DNA of 64,000 nucleotides from JALORV01 sp963703945 (GTDB lineage: Bacteria > Pseudomonadota > Gammaproteobacteria > Burkholderiales > Burkholderiaceae_F): the NCBI GenBank assembly GCA_963703945.1, contig CAVPGM010000009.1, forward strand, positions 124,001 to 188,000, given 5' to 3'. The notes below the pieces were generated by a model that was given only the letters and a program-made list of their open reading frames with translations, was not told the DNA's origin and did not search any database. Positions 53,143 through 64,000 of the stretch are shown one piece after another; position 1 is the stretch's first letter, and every line of letters starts with the position of its first letter. A program made the translations under genes and the position numbers.

Positions 53143-54003
53143 TCACTTGACCGGCGGCGCGCCTTGGCGCGCCTTCTCGTAAAGCGGCGTCACCTTCTGC
53201 ACATAGGTCTGCAGGTCCCGCAGTCGCGTTTCGTTGCTGGGGTGGGTCGACAGCCATTGTGGCGGGCCGCCGCTCGAGGCCTGCCCCATCTTCTGCCACA
53301 GCGTCAGCGCAGCTTGCGGGTCGTAGCCGGCGCGGGCGGCGAGTTCCACTCCGATGAAATCCGCTTCCTGCTCGTTCTCGCGGCTGTTCGGCAGCACGAA
53401 CATCGCCTGCGAGAACGTGCCGGCGAGCTCCGGGTCGACTCGCACGCCGGTGAAGATCTCGAGCGCGAGGGCGCCGACGGCGGTGGCGGTCTGTGTCGCC
53501 ATCTGGCGACCCATGCGTTCGCGCGCGTGTTCACGCAAGGCGTGCGCGATCTCGTGACCCATGACCGCCGCGAGTTCATCGTCGGTCAGGTTGAGTTTCT
53601 CCAGCAGGCCGGTGTAGACGGCGATCTTGCCGCCGGGCATGCACCACGCGTTGATCTCCTTGGATGTCAGGACGTTCTCTTCCCACTTCCACGCGACCGC
53701 GTCGCTGCGGAAGACCGCGACCTGCGGGACCAGGCGAGCTGCCACCGTACGTACTCGCTGCACCTGCTGCGGATCCTGGTTCAGCAGCCCTTTCTGCTTC
53801 GCCTGCGCAAGGACCTGCGCATACTGCTTGCTGGCCTGCTGCTCGACCTCCTTGCTGCTGATCAGCGAGGTCATCGTCTGCTTGCGATTCACGCCGACCT
53901 CTCCGCCCTGAGTGGTCTGCACGGTCTTGCAGGACACCAGGGCCAGCATCGACGCAGCCAGCGCGGCGACGCGCAGCCTGCGACCCGGATCGAGGATCAA
54001 CAT
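53143..54003 (-). CDS. M48-family metalloprotease, lipoprotein
   Basis: The 286-residue protein has a signal with lipobox LVSC (Cys25). The zinc site HEIAH is at 150-154, and the third ligand lies in NEQEADFIGVELAARAG. Relatives such as LoiP/YcaL degrade misfolded outer-membrane proteins. The ATG at 54003 (MLILDPGRRLRVAAL) is preferred over one 16 codons earlier. It lies 20 bp after the MFS gene. Confidence 0.9.
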   Translation of the reverse strand: MLILDPGRRLRVAALAASMLALVSCKTVQTTQGGEVGVNRKQTMTSLISSKEVEQQASKQYAQVLAQAKQKGLLNQDPQQVQRVRTVAARLVPQVAVFRSDAVAWKWEENVLTSKEINAWCMPGGKIAVYTGLLEKLNLTDDELAAVMGHEIAHALREHARERMGRQMATQTATAVGALALEIFTGVRVDPELAGTFSQAMFVLPNSRENEQEADFIGVELAARAGYDPQAALTLWQKMGQASSGGPPQWLSTHPSNETRLRDLQTYVQKVTPLYEKARQGAPPVK

Positions 54004-54023
54004 CGGGATGGCTCCGTTGGAAG

Positions 54024-55217
54024 TCAGGTAAGCGGATGCGGCCCGCTCCACGCCGCGTCATGCCGTCGAGCCCTGCGCACGGCCCACGCGCCCAGCAACG
54101 CTGCCAGGCTGCCCGAGCCGAAAGACCATGCAGGCCCGCCGAGCGTCCAGGCATACGCGGCGGTCAGGGTGCCGGCCGTCCCGCCCACACCGTAGGCCGC
54201 GCTGATGTAGACCGCCTGACCGCGTGCGGCCGCGCGGCCGGGAAACCAGCGCTGGATCATCAGCACCGAAGCGCTGTGGTGTACGGCAAAGGTCACGGAA
54301 TGAAGGATCTGCGCGAAAGCCAGGACCCACCAGAGGGTCGCCATTTCAGCGATCAGCAAGAACCGGACCGCGGCGACGAAGAAGCTCGCCTGCAGCAGCG
54401 GATACAACCCGAAACGAGCGAACCAGCGACCCTGAGTGAAGAAAAATACGATCTCCAGCACGACGCTCAGCACCCAGAAGATGCCGATGGCGGTCTTGCT
54501 GTAGCCGAGCTGCGCCAGGTAGATCGACAGGTAGCTGTAGAGCGCCCCGTGCGCGAACACCATCAGTGCAGCGGACAACAGGAACCAGCGCACGGGCGCC
54601 TCGCGCAGCCGCCCCCTGACCGACACCCCATCGTGTGCCTGCTCGCGCGCCGGCTCGTCGCGCACCTTCCAGGCAACCCCGACCAGCAACACCGCCAGGG
54701 CCAGGCCCAGCCACAGTGCGCTGTCGATGCCGACGCGGTCGAAAAGCGGCCCGGCCGCCATGACAACGATGACGAATCCCGCCGAGCCCCACAACCGCAA
54801 CCGGCCGTAGCGCACAGCCGCATCGTTCCTTCCGCGCATGCTGGCAGAAGCCAGCGCTTCGGCGATCGGCATCTGCGCGGTCTGGAACAGGTTGACCAGC
54901 AGCATCACGCCGAAGACGAATGCGAACCCGCCCGGGATGAACAGCAGGCAGAACGATGCGAGCAGCGCGACGGCCGTGGAGCGCAGGATCGCCGTACGCC
55001 GAGTCGCATGGTCGGCGAGATAGCCCCACAGGTTCGGGCCGATCACCCGCATCACCTGGCCGAGTGCGATCAGCACGCCGATCTCGAACGCGTCGAGTCC
55101 GCGCGCCTGGAAATACAGCGGCATGTAGGGAGCCAGCACGCCCGCCAGCCCGAAGTAGGCCGCGAACAGTGCGCCGAGCCGCAGATAGTTGGGATCGGGC
55201 GCGGCCGCCGTCCGCAT
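54024..55217 (-). CDS. MFS permease (LacY/HcaT-like)
   Basis: The 397-residue transporter has twelve predicted helices and the typical N-terminal AAYFGLAGVLAPYMPLYFQARGLD, with LWGYLADHATRR as the loop 2-3 motif. It resembles the MFS_1-like group that includes 3-phenylpropionate and nucleoside permeases. The substrate is unknown. TGATG couples it to aroC. Confidence 0.88.
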   Translation of the reverse strand: MRTAAAPDPNYLRLGALFAAYFGLAGVLAPYMPLYFQARGLDAFEIGVLIALGQVMRVIGPNLWGYLADHATRRTAILRSTAVALLASFCLLFIPGGFAFVFGVMLLVNLFQTAQMPIAEALASASMRGRNDAAVRYGRLRLWGSAGFVIVVMAAGPLFDRVGIDSALWLGLALAVLLVGVAWKVRDEPAREQAHDGVSVRGRLREAPVRWFLLSAALMVFAHGALYSYLSIYLAQLGYSKTAIGIFWVLSVVLEIVFFFTQGRWFARFGLYPLLQASFFVAAVRFLLIAEMATLWWVLAFAQILHSVTFAVHHSASVLMIQRWFPGRAAARGQAVYISAAYGVGGTAGTLTAAYAWTLGGPAWSFGSGSLAALLGAWAVRRARRHDAAWSGPHPLT

Positions 55218-56323
55218 CAGGCCGATGCCGAGCGCGCGGCCAGCGGTGCGAGCGTGTGATGAACGTCGGCGTTCTGGGCGCGCTGCATCAGCGCGTGATC
55301 CATCAGCACCAGGGCCAGCATCGCCTCGGCGATCGGCGTCGCGCGGATGCCGACGCACGGGTCGTGCCGCCCGTGCGTCTCGACGATCGTGGGTTCGCCG
55401 GCGCGGGTGATCGAGCGGCGCGGCAGGCGGATGCTGGAGGTCGGCTTGACAGCGATCGACACCTCGATGTCCTGTCCACTCGATATGCCGCCCAGCACAC
55501 CGCCCGCGTTGTTGCCGACGAAGCCGTCGGGCTGCAGTTCATCGCCATGCTGGGAACCGAACTGCTCGACGCAGGCGAACCCTGCCCCGATCTCCACGCC
55601 CTTGACTGCATTGATTCCCATCATCGCGTAGGCGATGTCGGCGTCCAGCTTGTCGTACAGCGGCGCGCCGAGTCCGGGCGGCACCGCGCCGGCCGAAACT
55701 CTGAGGCGTGCGCCGACCGAATCGCCGGTCTTGCGCAGGCGGTCGATGGCGTCCTCGAGCTGAGCGACGATGGCCGCGTTCGGAGCGAAGAATGGATTGC
55801 GCTCGGCTTCGTCCCACGACTCGAAAGGTATGACGATCGGGCCCAGTTGCTGCATGCAGCCGCGGATCACCGTGCCATAGCGCTCGCGCAGCCATTTCTT
55901 CGCGATCGCGCCGGCAGCCACCATCGGCGCGGTCAGGCGGGCCGATGAACGACCTCCGCCGCGCGGGTCGCGCACGCCGTACTTGCGCCAGTAGCTGTAG
56001 TCCGCATGGCCGGGCCGGAAGGTGTCCGCGATGTCCTCATAGTCGCGGCTTTTCGCATCTTCGTTGCGGATCAGCAAAGCGATCGGGGTTCCGGTCGTGC
56101 GGCCTTCGTAGACACCCGACAGGATCTCGACCCGGTCCGATTCGCGCCGCTGCGTCACATGGCGCGAGGTGCCCGGCTTGCGCCGGTCGAGGTCTGGTTG
56201 CAGGTCAGATTCCGCGAGCTGCATGCCCGGCGGGCAGCCATCGACCACGCAGCCGATCGCCGGCCCGTGCGACTCGCCGAAGTTGGTGACCTGCAGCAGA
56301 TGTCCGAAGGTGGAGCCGGCCAT
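55217..56323 (-). CDS. aroC: Chorismate synthase
   Basis: The 368-residue FMN-dependent enzyme has GESHGPAIGCVVDGCPPG near 17-34, RPGHADYSYWRKYGVRD near 103 and RGGGRSSARLTA. It makes chorismate, the precursor of the tryptophan pathway encoded nearby. Length is normal. Confidence 0.97.
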   Translation of the reverse strand: MAGSTFGHLLQVTNFGESHGPAIGCVVDGCPPGMQLAESDLQPDLDRRKPGTSRHVTQRRESDRVEILSGVYEGRTTGTPIALLIRNEDAKSRDYEDIADTFRPGHADYSYWRKYGVRDPRGGGRSSARLTAPMVAAGAIAKKWLRERYGTVIRGCMQQLGPIVIPFESWDEAERNPFFAPNAAIVAQLEDAIDRLRKTGDSVGARLRVSAGAVPPGLGAPLYDKLDADIAYAMMGINAVKGVEIGAGFACVEQFGSQHGDELQPDGFVGNNAGGVLGGISSGQDIEVSIAVKPTSSIRLPRRSITRAGEPTIVETHGRHDPCVGIRATPIAEAMLALVLMDHALMQRAQNADVHHTLAPLAARSASA

Positions 56324-56383
56324 GATGTACTTTGAGCGCGGTCCAGTCGCGCAGCGACGATTGTAAGTGCAGGTGCCGCAGCG

Positions 56384-57433
56384 TCAGAGGAAGCGGTCGG
56401 CGATCCGCACGCTGGCCGCATGTCCGACGTAGTGCAGCGAGTTCTCGAGCCATTCGCCGGCGGCATTGCGTCCGAGCCCGTACAGCTCCTCGAGGAAGCT
56501 GCGCGCCGTGTTGGAGCGCGTGCTGGCACCGTAGCGTCGCAGCGCCTCCTCAGCCTCGATCATGTGCAGATGGACGCGCTTGTACAGTGCGGGATCGACG
56601 CGATGCTCGTCCAGCAGCCGCTGCACGAACGCGATCGCACGCAGTTCGTGCAGCAATGACGCGTTGAAGCTGATTTCGTTGATGCGTTCCAGGATCTCCT
56701 GTGGGGTATCGGGGATATCCGAGCGCCGTAGCGGATTGATCTGGACCAGCAGCAGATCGGCACTCCGCGTTGCGTAGAACAGCGGATATAGCGCCGGATT
56801 GCCCATGTAGCCGCCGTCCCAGTAGGCCTCACCGTCGATCTCGACCGCGCGGAACGATGTCGGCAGGGCCGCCGATGCGAGCAGCATGTCGCAGGTGAGT
56901 TCGTGTTCGCGAAACACCCGGGCGCGGCCGCTGCGGACGTTGGTCGCACAGACGAAGAGTTTGAACGGTGAAGCGGCGCGCAGGGACTCGAAGTTGATCA
57001 GCGGCTGCAGCAGGTCGCGCAGCGGGTTGTAGTCGAACGGGTTGACCTGGTACGGCGAATACAGCCGCGCCCAGACATCGACCAGCGTCGTTGCGCCCGC
57101 CGACAGCGCCGGGTTGAACCACAGCGGGACGAACACGCTGGGCAGCTCGGCGACGCCCTCCCAGAAGCGGCGCAGGTGTGCGCGCGCTGCCTGGCGCGGA
57201 TCGGCGCGCGAAGCGAGCCCCAGCCGCCAGCCCTCGGCCAGCACGACAGCGTTCATCGCCCCGGCGCTTGCACCCGTGACGGCTTCGATCTGCAGCCGGC
57301 CATCCTCGAGCAGCGCGTCCAGCACGCCCCAGGTGAACGCGCCGTGCGAGCCTCCGCCCTGAAGCGCCAGATCGACGGTCGGCGGACTGTTGTGTCCACG
57401 ACGCGTCGCGGTCGGGCGGCGGGCGGCCGCCAT
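56384..57433 (-). CDS. Patatin-like phospholipase
   Basis: The 349-residue protein has the oxyanion hole GGGSHG (about 26-31), nucleophile GASAG (about 53-57) and DGG (about 205), a complete Ser-Asp dyad. It should release fatty acids from phospholipids. There is no signal peptide. The ATG overlaps the stop of the MFS-PlsC gene by one base (TGATG), so a lipase is coupled to an acyltransferase. Confidence 0.92.
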   Translation of the reverse strand: MAAARRPTATRRGHNSPPTVDLALQGGGSHGAFTWGVLDALLEDGRLQIEAVTGASAGAMNAVVLAEGWRLGLASRADPRQAARAHLRRFWEGVAELPSVFVPLWFNPALSAGATTLVDVWARLYSPYQVNPFDYNPLRDLLQPLINFESLRAASPFKLFVCATNVRSGRARVFREHELTCDMLLASAALPTSFRAVEIDGEAYWDGGYMGNPALYPLFYATRSADLLLVQINPLRRSDIPDTPQEILERINEISFNASLLHELRAIAFVQRLLDEHRVDPALYKRVHLHMIEAEEALRRYGASTRSNTARSFLEELYGLGRNAAGEWLENSLHYVGHAASVRIADRFL

Positions 57434-59334
57434 CAGCGCTCTCCGCCGCGCAGTGCCGCCACGCGCTGCAGCAGCAGTTCGGGAGTCACGGCCTGCGGCG
57501 GCAGCGGTTCGCCGACAACAAACTCGAGTTTCGAGCGCAGCCCGCGTCGCAACCGCGCACCGACCGGCTCGGAGAACGCCACGCCGCCGTACCGCGAGAA
57601 GAACGAGCCCCACAGGCCGCGCAGCGCCATCGGATACACCGGCACCGGCGTGCGCTCGACGATGCGCTGCACGCCCTGCTTGAATTCGTTCAGTTCGCCG
57701 GTCGCGGTGATCTTCCCCTCCGGGAAGATGCAGACGAGGTCGCCATCGGCCAGCGCAGCGTCGATCCGCTCGTTGGCCCGTTCGAGCATCGACGCGTCCT
57801 CGCGCGCCGGGGCGATCGCGATCGCCCCGGCATGCCGGAAGAACCAGTTGAGCAGCGGAATCTTGAAGATCCGGTGGTCCATCACGAAGCGGATCGGCCG
57901 CGGACTCTCGCCCATGATGACGATCGCGTCGACGTAGCTCACGTGGTTGCACGCCAGCACGGCCGCGCCTTCGAGCGGTATCCGATCGTTATCGATCGAG
58001 CGGACGCGGTACAGCGTGTGGACCAGCACCCAGGCGAGGAAGCGCAGCAGGAATTCGGGCACCAGGCGGTAAATATAGAGAGCGACCGCCGCGTTCATCA
58101 GTGCTGTGACGAGAAAGAGCTGGGGAATCGTCAGGCCTGCGCCTAACAATGCGGTCGCCGCCAGCGAGGCCACCACCATGAACAGCGCGTTCAGAATGTT
58201 GTTGGCGGCGACGATGCGCGCCACGCGCGAACGATCCGCGCGCGTCTGGATCAGCGCATAGAGCGGCACCGAGTACAGGCCGGCGAACAGAGCCAGCAGG
58301 GCCAGGTCGGCGATGATCCGCCAGGCCCCCGCGTGCGCCAGGAACTCGGAAACGCCGCCGGCGCGCATCGGCGTGAACGACGCCGACGCGAAGTAAAGGT
58401 CGACCGCGAAGACGGTCATGCCGATCGAACCGAATGGAACCAGGCCGATCTCGACCCGCCGCCCGGACAGCCGTTCGCAGGCCAGCGAGCCGATGCCGAT
58501 GCCGATCGAGAAGACCGCCAGCAGAAGTGTGACGACGGCTTCGTTGCCCCCCAGGTGCTCGCGCGTGTAGGGCGTAAAGCTCGTCAGGAAGATCGAGCCG
58601 AAGAACCACAGCCACGAGATTCCGATGATCGAATTGAAGACCGCGACGTTGCGGTGAGCGAGCCTGAGGTTGGCCAGCGTCTCGGAAAATGGATTCCAGT
58701 TGATGGCAAGCCCGGGGTCGGCAGCCGGCGAATGCGGGACGTACTGCGCGGCAAGGCGACCGAGCAGCGCGATAAGAATCACGGCGACTGCGGTGGCATG
58801 GACACCGGCCTCGCCGAAGCGGCTCAGCAGCAATCCGCCGCCGATCGTTCCCAGCAGGATCGCCACGAAGGTCCCCATCTCCACCACGCCGTTGCCCCCG
58901 GTGACCTCGTGCGCATCCAGGTGCTGCGGCAGATACGAATACTTGACCGGGCCGAACACCGTCGACTGCAGGCCGAGAAGGAAGATGGCGACGTAGACCA
59001 GAGAGGGCGCGCGCAGCAGCAGGCCGGCCGCGCCGATGACCATGACTGCGATCTCGGCGTCCTTGACGCGGCGGATGAAAAGCGACTTTTCCAGCTTGTC
59101 GGCGAGCTGGCCGCTGGTCGCCGAAAACAGCACGAAAGGCGCAATGAACAGGGCTCCGATCAGGAAACCCGCCACCTGAGGATCGACATTGCCCCAGCGC
59201 GCCGACGCGTAGGTTGCCAGCAGCGTGAAGGCGAACTTGAAGATGTTGTCGTTGGCGGCGCCGAGAAACTGCACCCAGAACAGCGGCGCAAAGCGGCGTT
59301 CCCGCAGCAGGGCGAACTGGTTCCTGGCGCTCAC
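57433..59334 (-). CDS. LplT-like MFS transporter fused to PlsC-like acyltransferase
   Basis: The 633-residue inner-membrane protein has an N-terminal MFS permease with about twelve helices (1-410). The acyltransferase domain follows, with NHVSYVD (about 457-463) and FPEGKITATGEL (about 535-547). Enterobacterial LplT and Aas together import and re-acylate lysophospholipids; this fusion lacks the third, acyl-ACP synthetase domain. It starts at GTG. With the coupled patatin it forms a deacylation-reacylation pair. Confidence 0.9.
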   Translation of the reverse strand: MSARNQFALLRERRFAPLFWVQFLGAANDNIFKFAFTLLATYASARWGNVDPQVAGFLIGALFIAPFVLFSATSGQLADKLEKSLFIRRVKDAEIAVMVIGAAGLLLRAPSLVYVAIFLLGLQSTVFGPVKYSYLPQHLDAHEVTGGNGVVEMGTFVAILLGTIGGGLLLSRFGEAGVHATAVAVILIALLGRLAAQYVPHSPAADPGLAINWNPFSETLANLRLAHRNVAVFNSIIGISWLWFFGSIFLTSFTPYTREHLGGNEAVVTLLLAVFSIGIGIGSLACERLSGRRVEIGLVPFGSIGMTVFAVDLYFASASFTPMRAGGVSEFLAHAGAWRIIADLALLALFAGLYSVPLYALIQTRADRSRVARIVAANNILNALFMVVASLAATALLGAGLTIPQLFLVTALMNAAVALYIYRLVPEFLLRFLAWVLVHTLYRVRSIDNDRIPLEGAAVLACNHVSYVDAIVIMGESPRPIRFVMDHRIFKIPLLNWFFRHAGAIAIAPAREDASMLERANERIDAALADGDLVCIFPEGKITATGELNEFKQGVQRIVERTPVPVYPMALRGLWGSFFSRYGGVAFSEPVGARLRRGLRSKLEFVVGEPLPPQAVTPELLLQRVAALRGGER

Positions 59335-59570
59335 GAGGGCCTGGTCACGCCAAATCCTGGAGAGACGATTCTGGCATCCGCAGTCGAGACGTCGGCGCGG
59401 CGGTCGACCGCGCCATGTCGCGCCGGATTATGTCAGCGCAAAGACTGCGCGGCTGCAGGATTGGCATCCTCCGTCCAACGCCGTAACCTAGGCTTAGAAG
59501 GCAACAACAACCCGGGTCACCGCGGCATCCGTTTGCATCGCCGCGGAACACGAGCCACGAGGGAGACGCC

Positions 59571-61844
<2,274 letters not shown>

Positions 61845-61874
61845 AAGGTCGTCGGCCGCGCGGAGCGACGCTCG

Positions 61875-63296
61875 CTACAGCGACTCGAGGAACGCCAGCA
61901 CCTGGCGCTTGTCGCTCTGCGTCAGCGCGTTGTAGCGCGACCGCACGGCTGCGGCCTGGCCGCCATGTCGTGCGATCGCATCGTCTTTTGTCGACGACAG
62001 GCCGTCGTGCATCAGGCGGTTGCGCGTCCGCAGCCCCCAAAGTGGCGCCGTCCGGATCTGGTTGGCGGTGCCCGCGAACTCGGCCGTCGGCTGGATCGGA
62101 ATCCCGTCGCCGCTGCCGATGTCGTGCAGCAGGTAATCGCTGTACGGGTGAATGACCTTGTTGCCGAGTGCAGGCGGCACCGTCATGGCGTTGCCGTTGA
62201 TGCGAGTGCCTGGGCTGGCGGTGCGGATGCTCGGTGTATGACATACCCCGCAGCCGATCTGGACGAAGATCGCCTCGCCAGCCCGCACTCCGGGGCTGAT
62301 CGGGCCGCGCGGCGGGGCTTTCGTCGCCCGCATGAAGTCGGCGAACGCGGTGACGTCCACGCCGTCGTCTTCCGGATCGCTCGCCGGATCGTATTCGGAG
62401 CCGTATCCGACGTATCGGCCAGCCGAGGTGTTTTCCTCGGGGAACAGCGGCGACGTGATCCCCATCTCGTTGAGGTAGGCGTCGGCCGCGAACGACACGA
62501 GGCTCGCGTGCTGGCTCTTCCATCCGAACCGACCGACACGCGGCGCGCCGTTGGCCTCGAGCACCGCCACCTGCACCGCTGTGCCGCGCATGCCCGCGGG
62601 CTGCCGGTCGCGGATCGCTAGCAATGTCGAATTAGCGATCGCCTCGACGTATCCAGCACCCAGCGTACTGGTCGAAATGCGGAATGTCCGCACAACGTCA
62701 CTCGGTTCGACGTGCTCGACAATCGCGGGATGGGTCGCACGCGACTGGATCAACGAGCCGCCGAGCGACGCGAAGAACTTTGCACCCTCCGCACGGCCCG
62801 ACCGGAATTCCGCGACCTGGCTGGCGCCGCCGGTCACCACGTTCTGATGACACTCCCGACAGCTTTGCGCGTTGTAGGTGGGACCCAGCCCGTCGTCCAC
62901 GGTCTCGACCTCCTCGAAGATGAAGCGGTTGTCGTTGAACGACCTCAAGGCGACGACGTTGTCTTCGTTCAGCGATTCGTATGGCGGCCCCTGCACGGTG
63001 AAGCCATTGGTCTGGTTGTCGAAGCCGGTCATTGCTTCGCCGTACAGCGGCTGCGAGCTGGATACCAGCGCGCTCGGAGCGGCGACGACAGCGCCATCCA
63101 CCGCTGCGACATCCTCCTCGGGCAGCGTGCCGCGCGGGCGAAATCGATCGGGGCGCGGCAGATGCTGGAACTGCAACTGCGGTCGGAATGCCGCCTGCCT
63201 GCCACGGTGCCGGCCGGCCGCACCATCGGACTGCGCGACGAACGCAGAGGTGAAGACCAACCCCGCCACGACTGCGATACCGATTCTCATGGGCAT
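61875..63296 (-). CDS. Di-haem cytochrome c-type DUF1111 oxidoreductase
   Basis: The 473-residue exported protein has two haem c motifs, Cys146-RE-Cys149-His150 and Cys349-GV-Cys352-His353. The C-terminal layout is typical of DUF1111 (LTQSDKRQVLAFLESL). AAAAGGA precedes the ATG at 63296. Family members are predicted thiol or peroxidase-like oxidoreductases; some cluster with imelysin genes. No partner gene lies next to it here. Confidence 0.9.
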   Translation of the reverse strand: MPMRIGIAVVAGLVFTSAFVAQSDGAAGRHRGRQAAFRPQLQFQHLPRPDRFRPRGTLPEEDVAAVDGAVVAAPSALVSSSQPLYGEAMTGFDNQTNGFTVQGPPYESLNEDNVVALRSFNDNRFIFEEVETVDDGLGPTYNAQSCRECHQNVVTGGASQVAEFRSGRAEGAKFFASLGGSLIQSRATHPAIVEHVEPSDVVRTFRISTSTLGAGYVEAIANSTLLAIRDRQPAGMRGTAVQVAVLEANGAPRVGRFGWKSQHASLVSFAADAYLNEMGITSPLFPEENTSAGRYVGYGSEYDPASDPEDDGVDVTAFADFMRATKAPPRGPISPGVRAGEAIFVQIGCGVCHTPSIRTASPGTRINGNAMTVPPALGNKVIHPYSDYLLHDIGSGDGIPIQPTAEFAGTANQIRTAPLWGLRTRNRLMHDGLSSTKDDAIARHGGQAAAVRSRYNALTQSDKRQVLAFLESL

Positions 63297-63711
63297 GTCC
63301 TTTTCAAGACGAGGACGAAGGCCATCACGCGCGATGTCGAGCGACACGCACGCCCTGGTCGGAGCGAGGAAGCGGCTGGCGGAGAAACGGCAGCGCGCCC
63401 GTTCGCGCGATGCGTGTCCGCCAACTAATGCGTCGGTGGATATCGAGGTCGATGCCGCTGCGTCAGCAGCGGCCGGCGCGATCGATGCATGCGCATGCCC
63501 TCCCGCGAGCCTGCCTCGCACGGCGAGCCATGACGGCCATGCGGGCGTTTTCAGAGTGTGAGGGGACTATGCCCGCAGCGCCGAATCGCTCACATCATCT
63601 GTTTGTCGCCGCACATCGCACACGCAGGCGTCGCGTGATCAGGCGTCACGCGATGCCCCGGTATGCAGAGATTGCAAAGGACAACGGGCGTCGACCGCCC
63701 GCAGGAAGGCG
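63297..63711. other. 415-bp gap without a convincing gene
   Basis: Several short open frames cross this stretch on both strands, but none has a ribosome site or recognisable protein features. It contains the leader of the DUF1111 gene and the 3' flank of the CBS-domain gene. Apart from one hairpin near 63685, I see no repeat, RNA gene or regulatory motif. Confidence 0.6.
63685..63701 (-). terminator. Short hairpin downstream of the CBS-domain gene
   Basis: CGGGCG-loop-CGCCCG lies 11 bases after the stop at 63712. The minus-strand sequence that follows is only weakly T-rich (GTTGTCCTTTG). Confidence 0.35.
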
Positions 63712-64000
63712 CTAGCTGGTGCGCGCGTCCTCGGGCTCTGGCCAGTCGCGGATGTAGGCCTTCAGCATGCGGTTCTCGAAGCTCTGTTCCTCGAGCACGG
63801 CGCGCGCCACGTCGTAGAACGAGATGACACCGGCCAGCGTGCGGCCGTCGAGCACCGGCAGGTAGCGCGCATGGCGTTCCAGCATCAGGCGTCGCACCTC
63901 CATTACCTCGGTCTCGGGCGTGATCGTCAGTGGGGCATCGTCCATGACCTTGCGTACGCTGATGTCACCGATGTTGCCCGCGTTGCCGTGCAGTCGATTG
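63712..64000 (-). CDS. CBS-domain protein, N-terminus outside the window
   Basis: The frame is open to the right edge. It shows the end of a first motif (GNIGDISVRKVMDDAPLTI) and a second CBS repeat (RRLMLERHARYLPVLDG, GVISFYDVARAV). CBS pairs bind adenosine nucleotides and regulate other proteins. An internal ATG at 63945 could mimic a start, but homology continues upstream of it. Confidence 0.88.
   Translation of the reverse strand, partial: NRLHGNAGNIGDISVRKVMDDAPLTITPETEVMEVRRLMLERHARYLPVLDGRTLAGVISFYDVARAVLEEQSFENRMLKAYIRDWPEPEDARTS

Noticed and set aside
63410..63715. Small plus-strand gene of about 101 codons
   Set aside because: No ribosome site, Arg-rich shadow composition, and it overlaps the end of the CBS-domain gene.

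Overview
The window is one continuous stretch of bacterial chromosome. It is GC-rich, very tightly packed and shows almost no foreign DNA. The run leuC-(entericidin)-leuD-leuB-asd-fimV-truA-trpF-trpB-trpA-accD-folC-SPOR-cvpA-purF-metZ, the complete isc cluster, lolCD-recJ-prfB-lysS and comEC-tatD together point to a betaproteobacterium, most likely of the order Burkholderiales. The genus cannot be read from the sequence. No rRNA, tRNA, CRISPR array, prophage or plasmid replicon was seen.

Region 1 (1-7,800, minus strand) is a six-gene operon: ATP-grasp enzyme, TPR-GGDEF diguanylate cyclase, alpha-E protein, transglutaminase, Anbu (an ancestral proteasome-like beta subunit) and a large transglutaminase/DUF2126 protein cut by the window edge. 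Most junctions overlap, and a close match to a sigma-54 promoter lies upstream. Region 2 (7,800-16,500) holds comEC, tatD (with a one-base frameshift), a DUF2062 gene, lolCD, a conserved hypothetical and recJ. Region 3 (16,500-24,900) holds a lipoprotein gene, a class III cyclase/ATPase/TPR regulator, prfB with its programmed frameshift, an inverted-repeat-bounded non-coding element, a GNAT gene, an SDR gene, lysS and a Nudix gene.

Region 4 (24,900-30,660, minus) is iscR-iscS-iscU-iscA-hscB-hscA-fdx-iscX behind a consensus-like promoter with IscR-type operators. Region 5 (30,680-33,130) is a translationally coupled pair of secreted proteins that join haem-binding-type motifs to Ig-like choice-of-anchor repeats and end in GlyGly-CTERM-like tails. 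Region 6 (33,290-52,260, minus) is the biosynthetic block: metZ behind a SAM-II-like riboswitch, purF, cvpA (frameshifted), a SPOR protein, folC, accD, an IS110 insertion, trpABF, truA, fimV, asd, leuBD, an entericidin and leuC (frameshifted).

Region 7 (52,430-64,000) holds an intradiol dioxygenase, an M48 lipoprotein protease, an MFS permease, aroC, a patatin, an LplT-PlsC-type fusion, maeB, a di-haem DUF1111 protein and the C-terminal part of a CBS-domain protein.

Two themes stand out. The first is the sigma-54-like Anbu/ATP-grasp operon carrying a built-in c-di-GMP enzyme. The second is three one-base frameshifts in otherwise intact conserved genes (tatD, cvpA, leuC). Each is repaired by removing a single base, so sequencing error is the first explanation to exclude.
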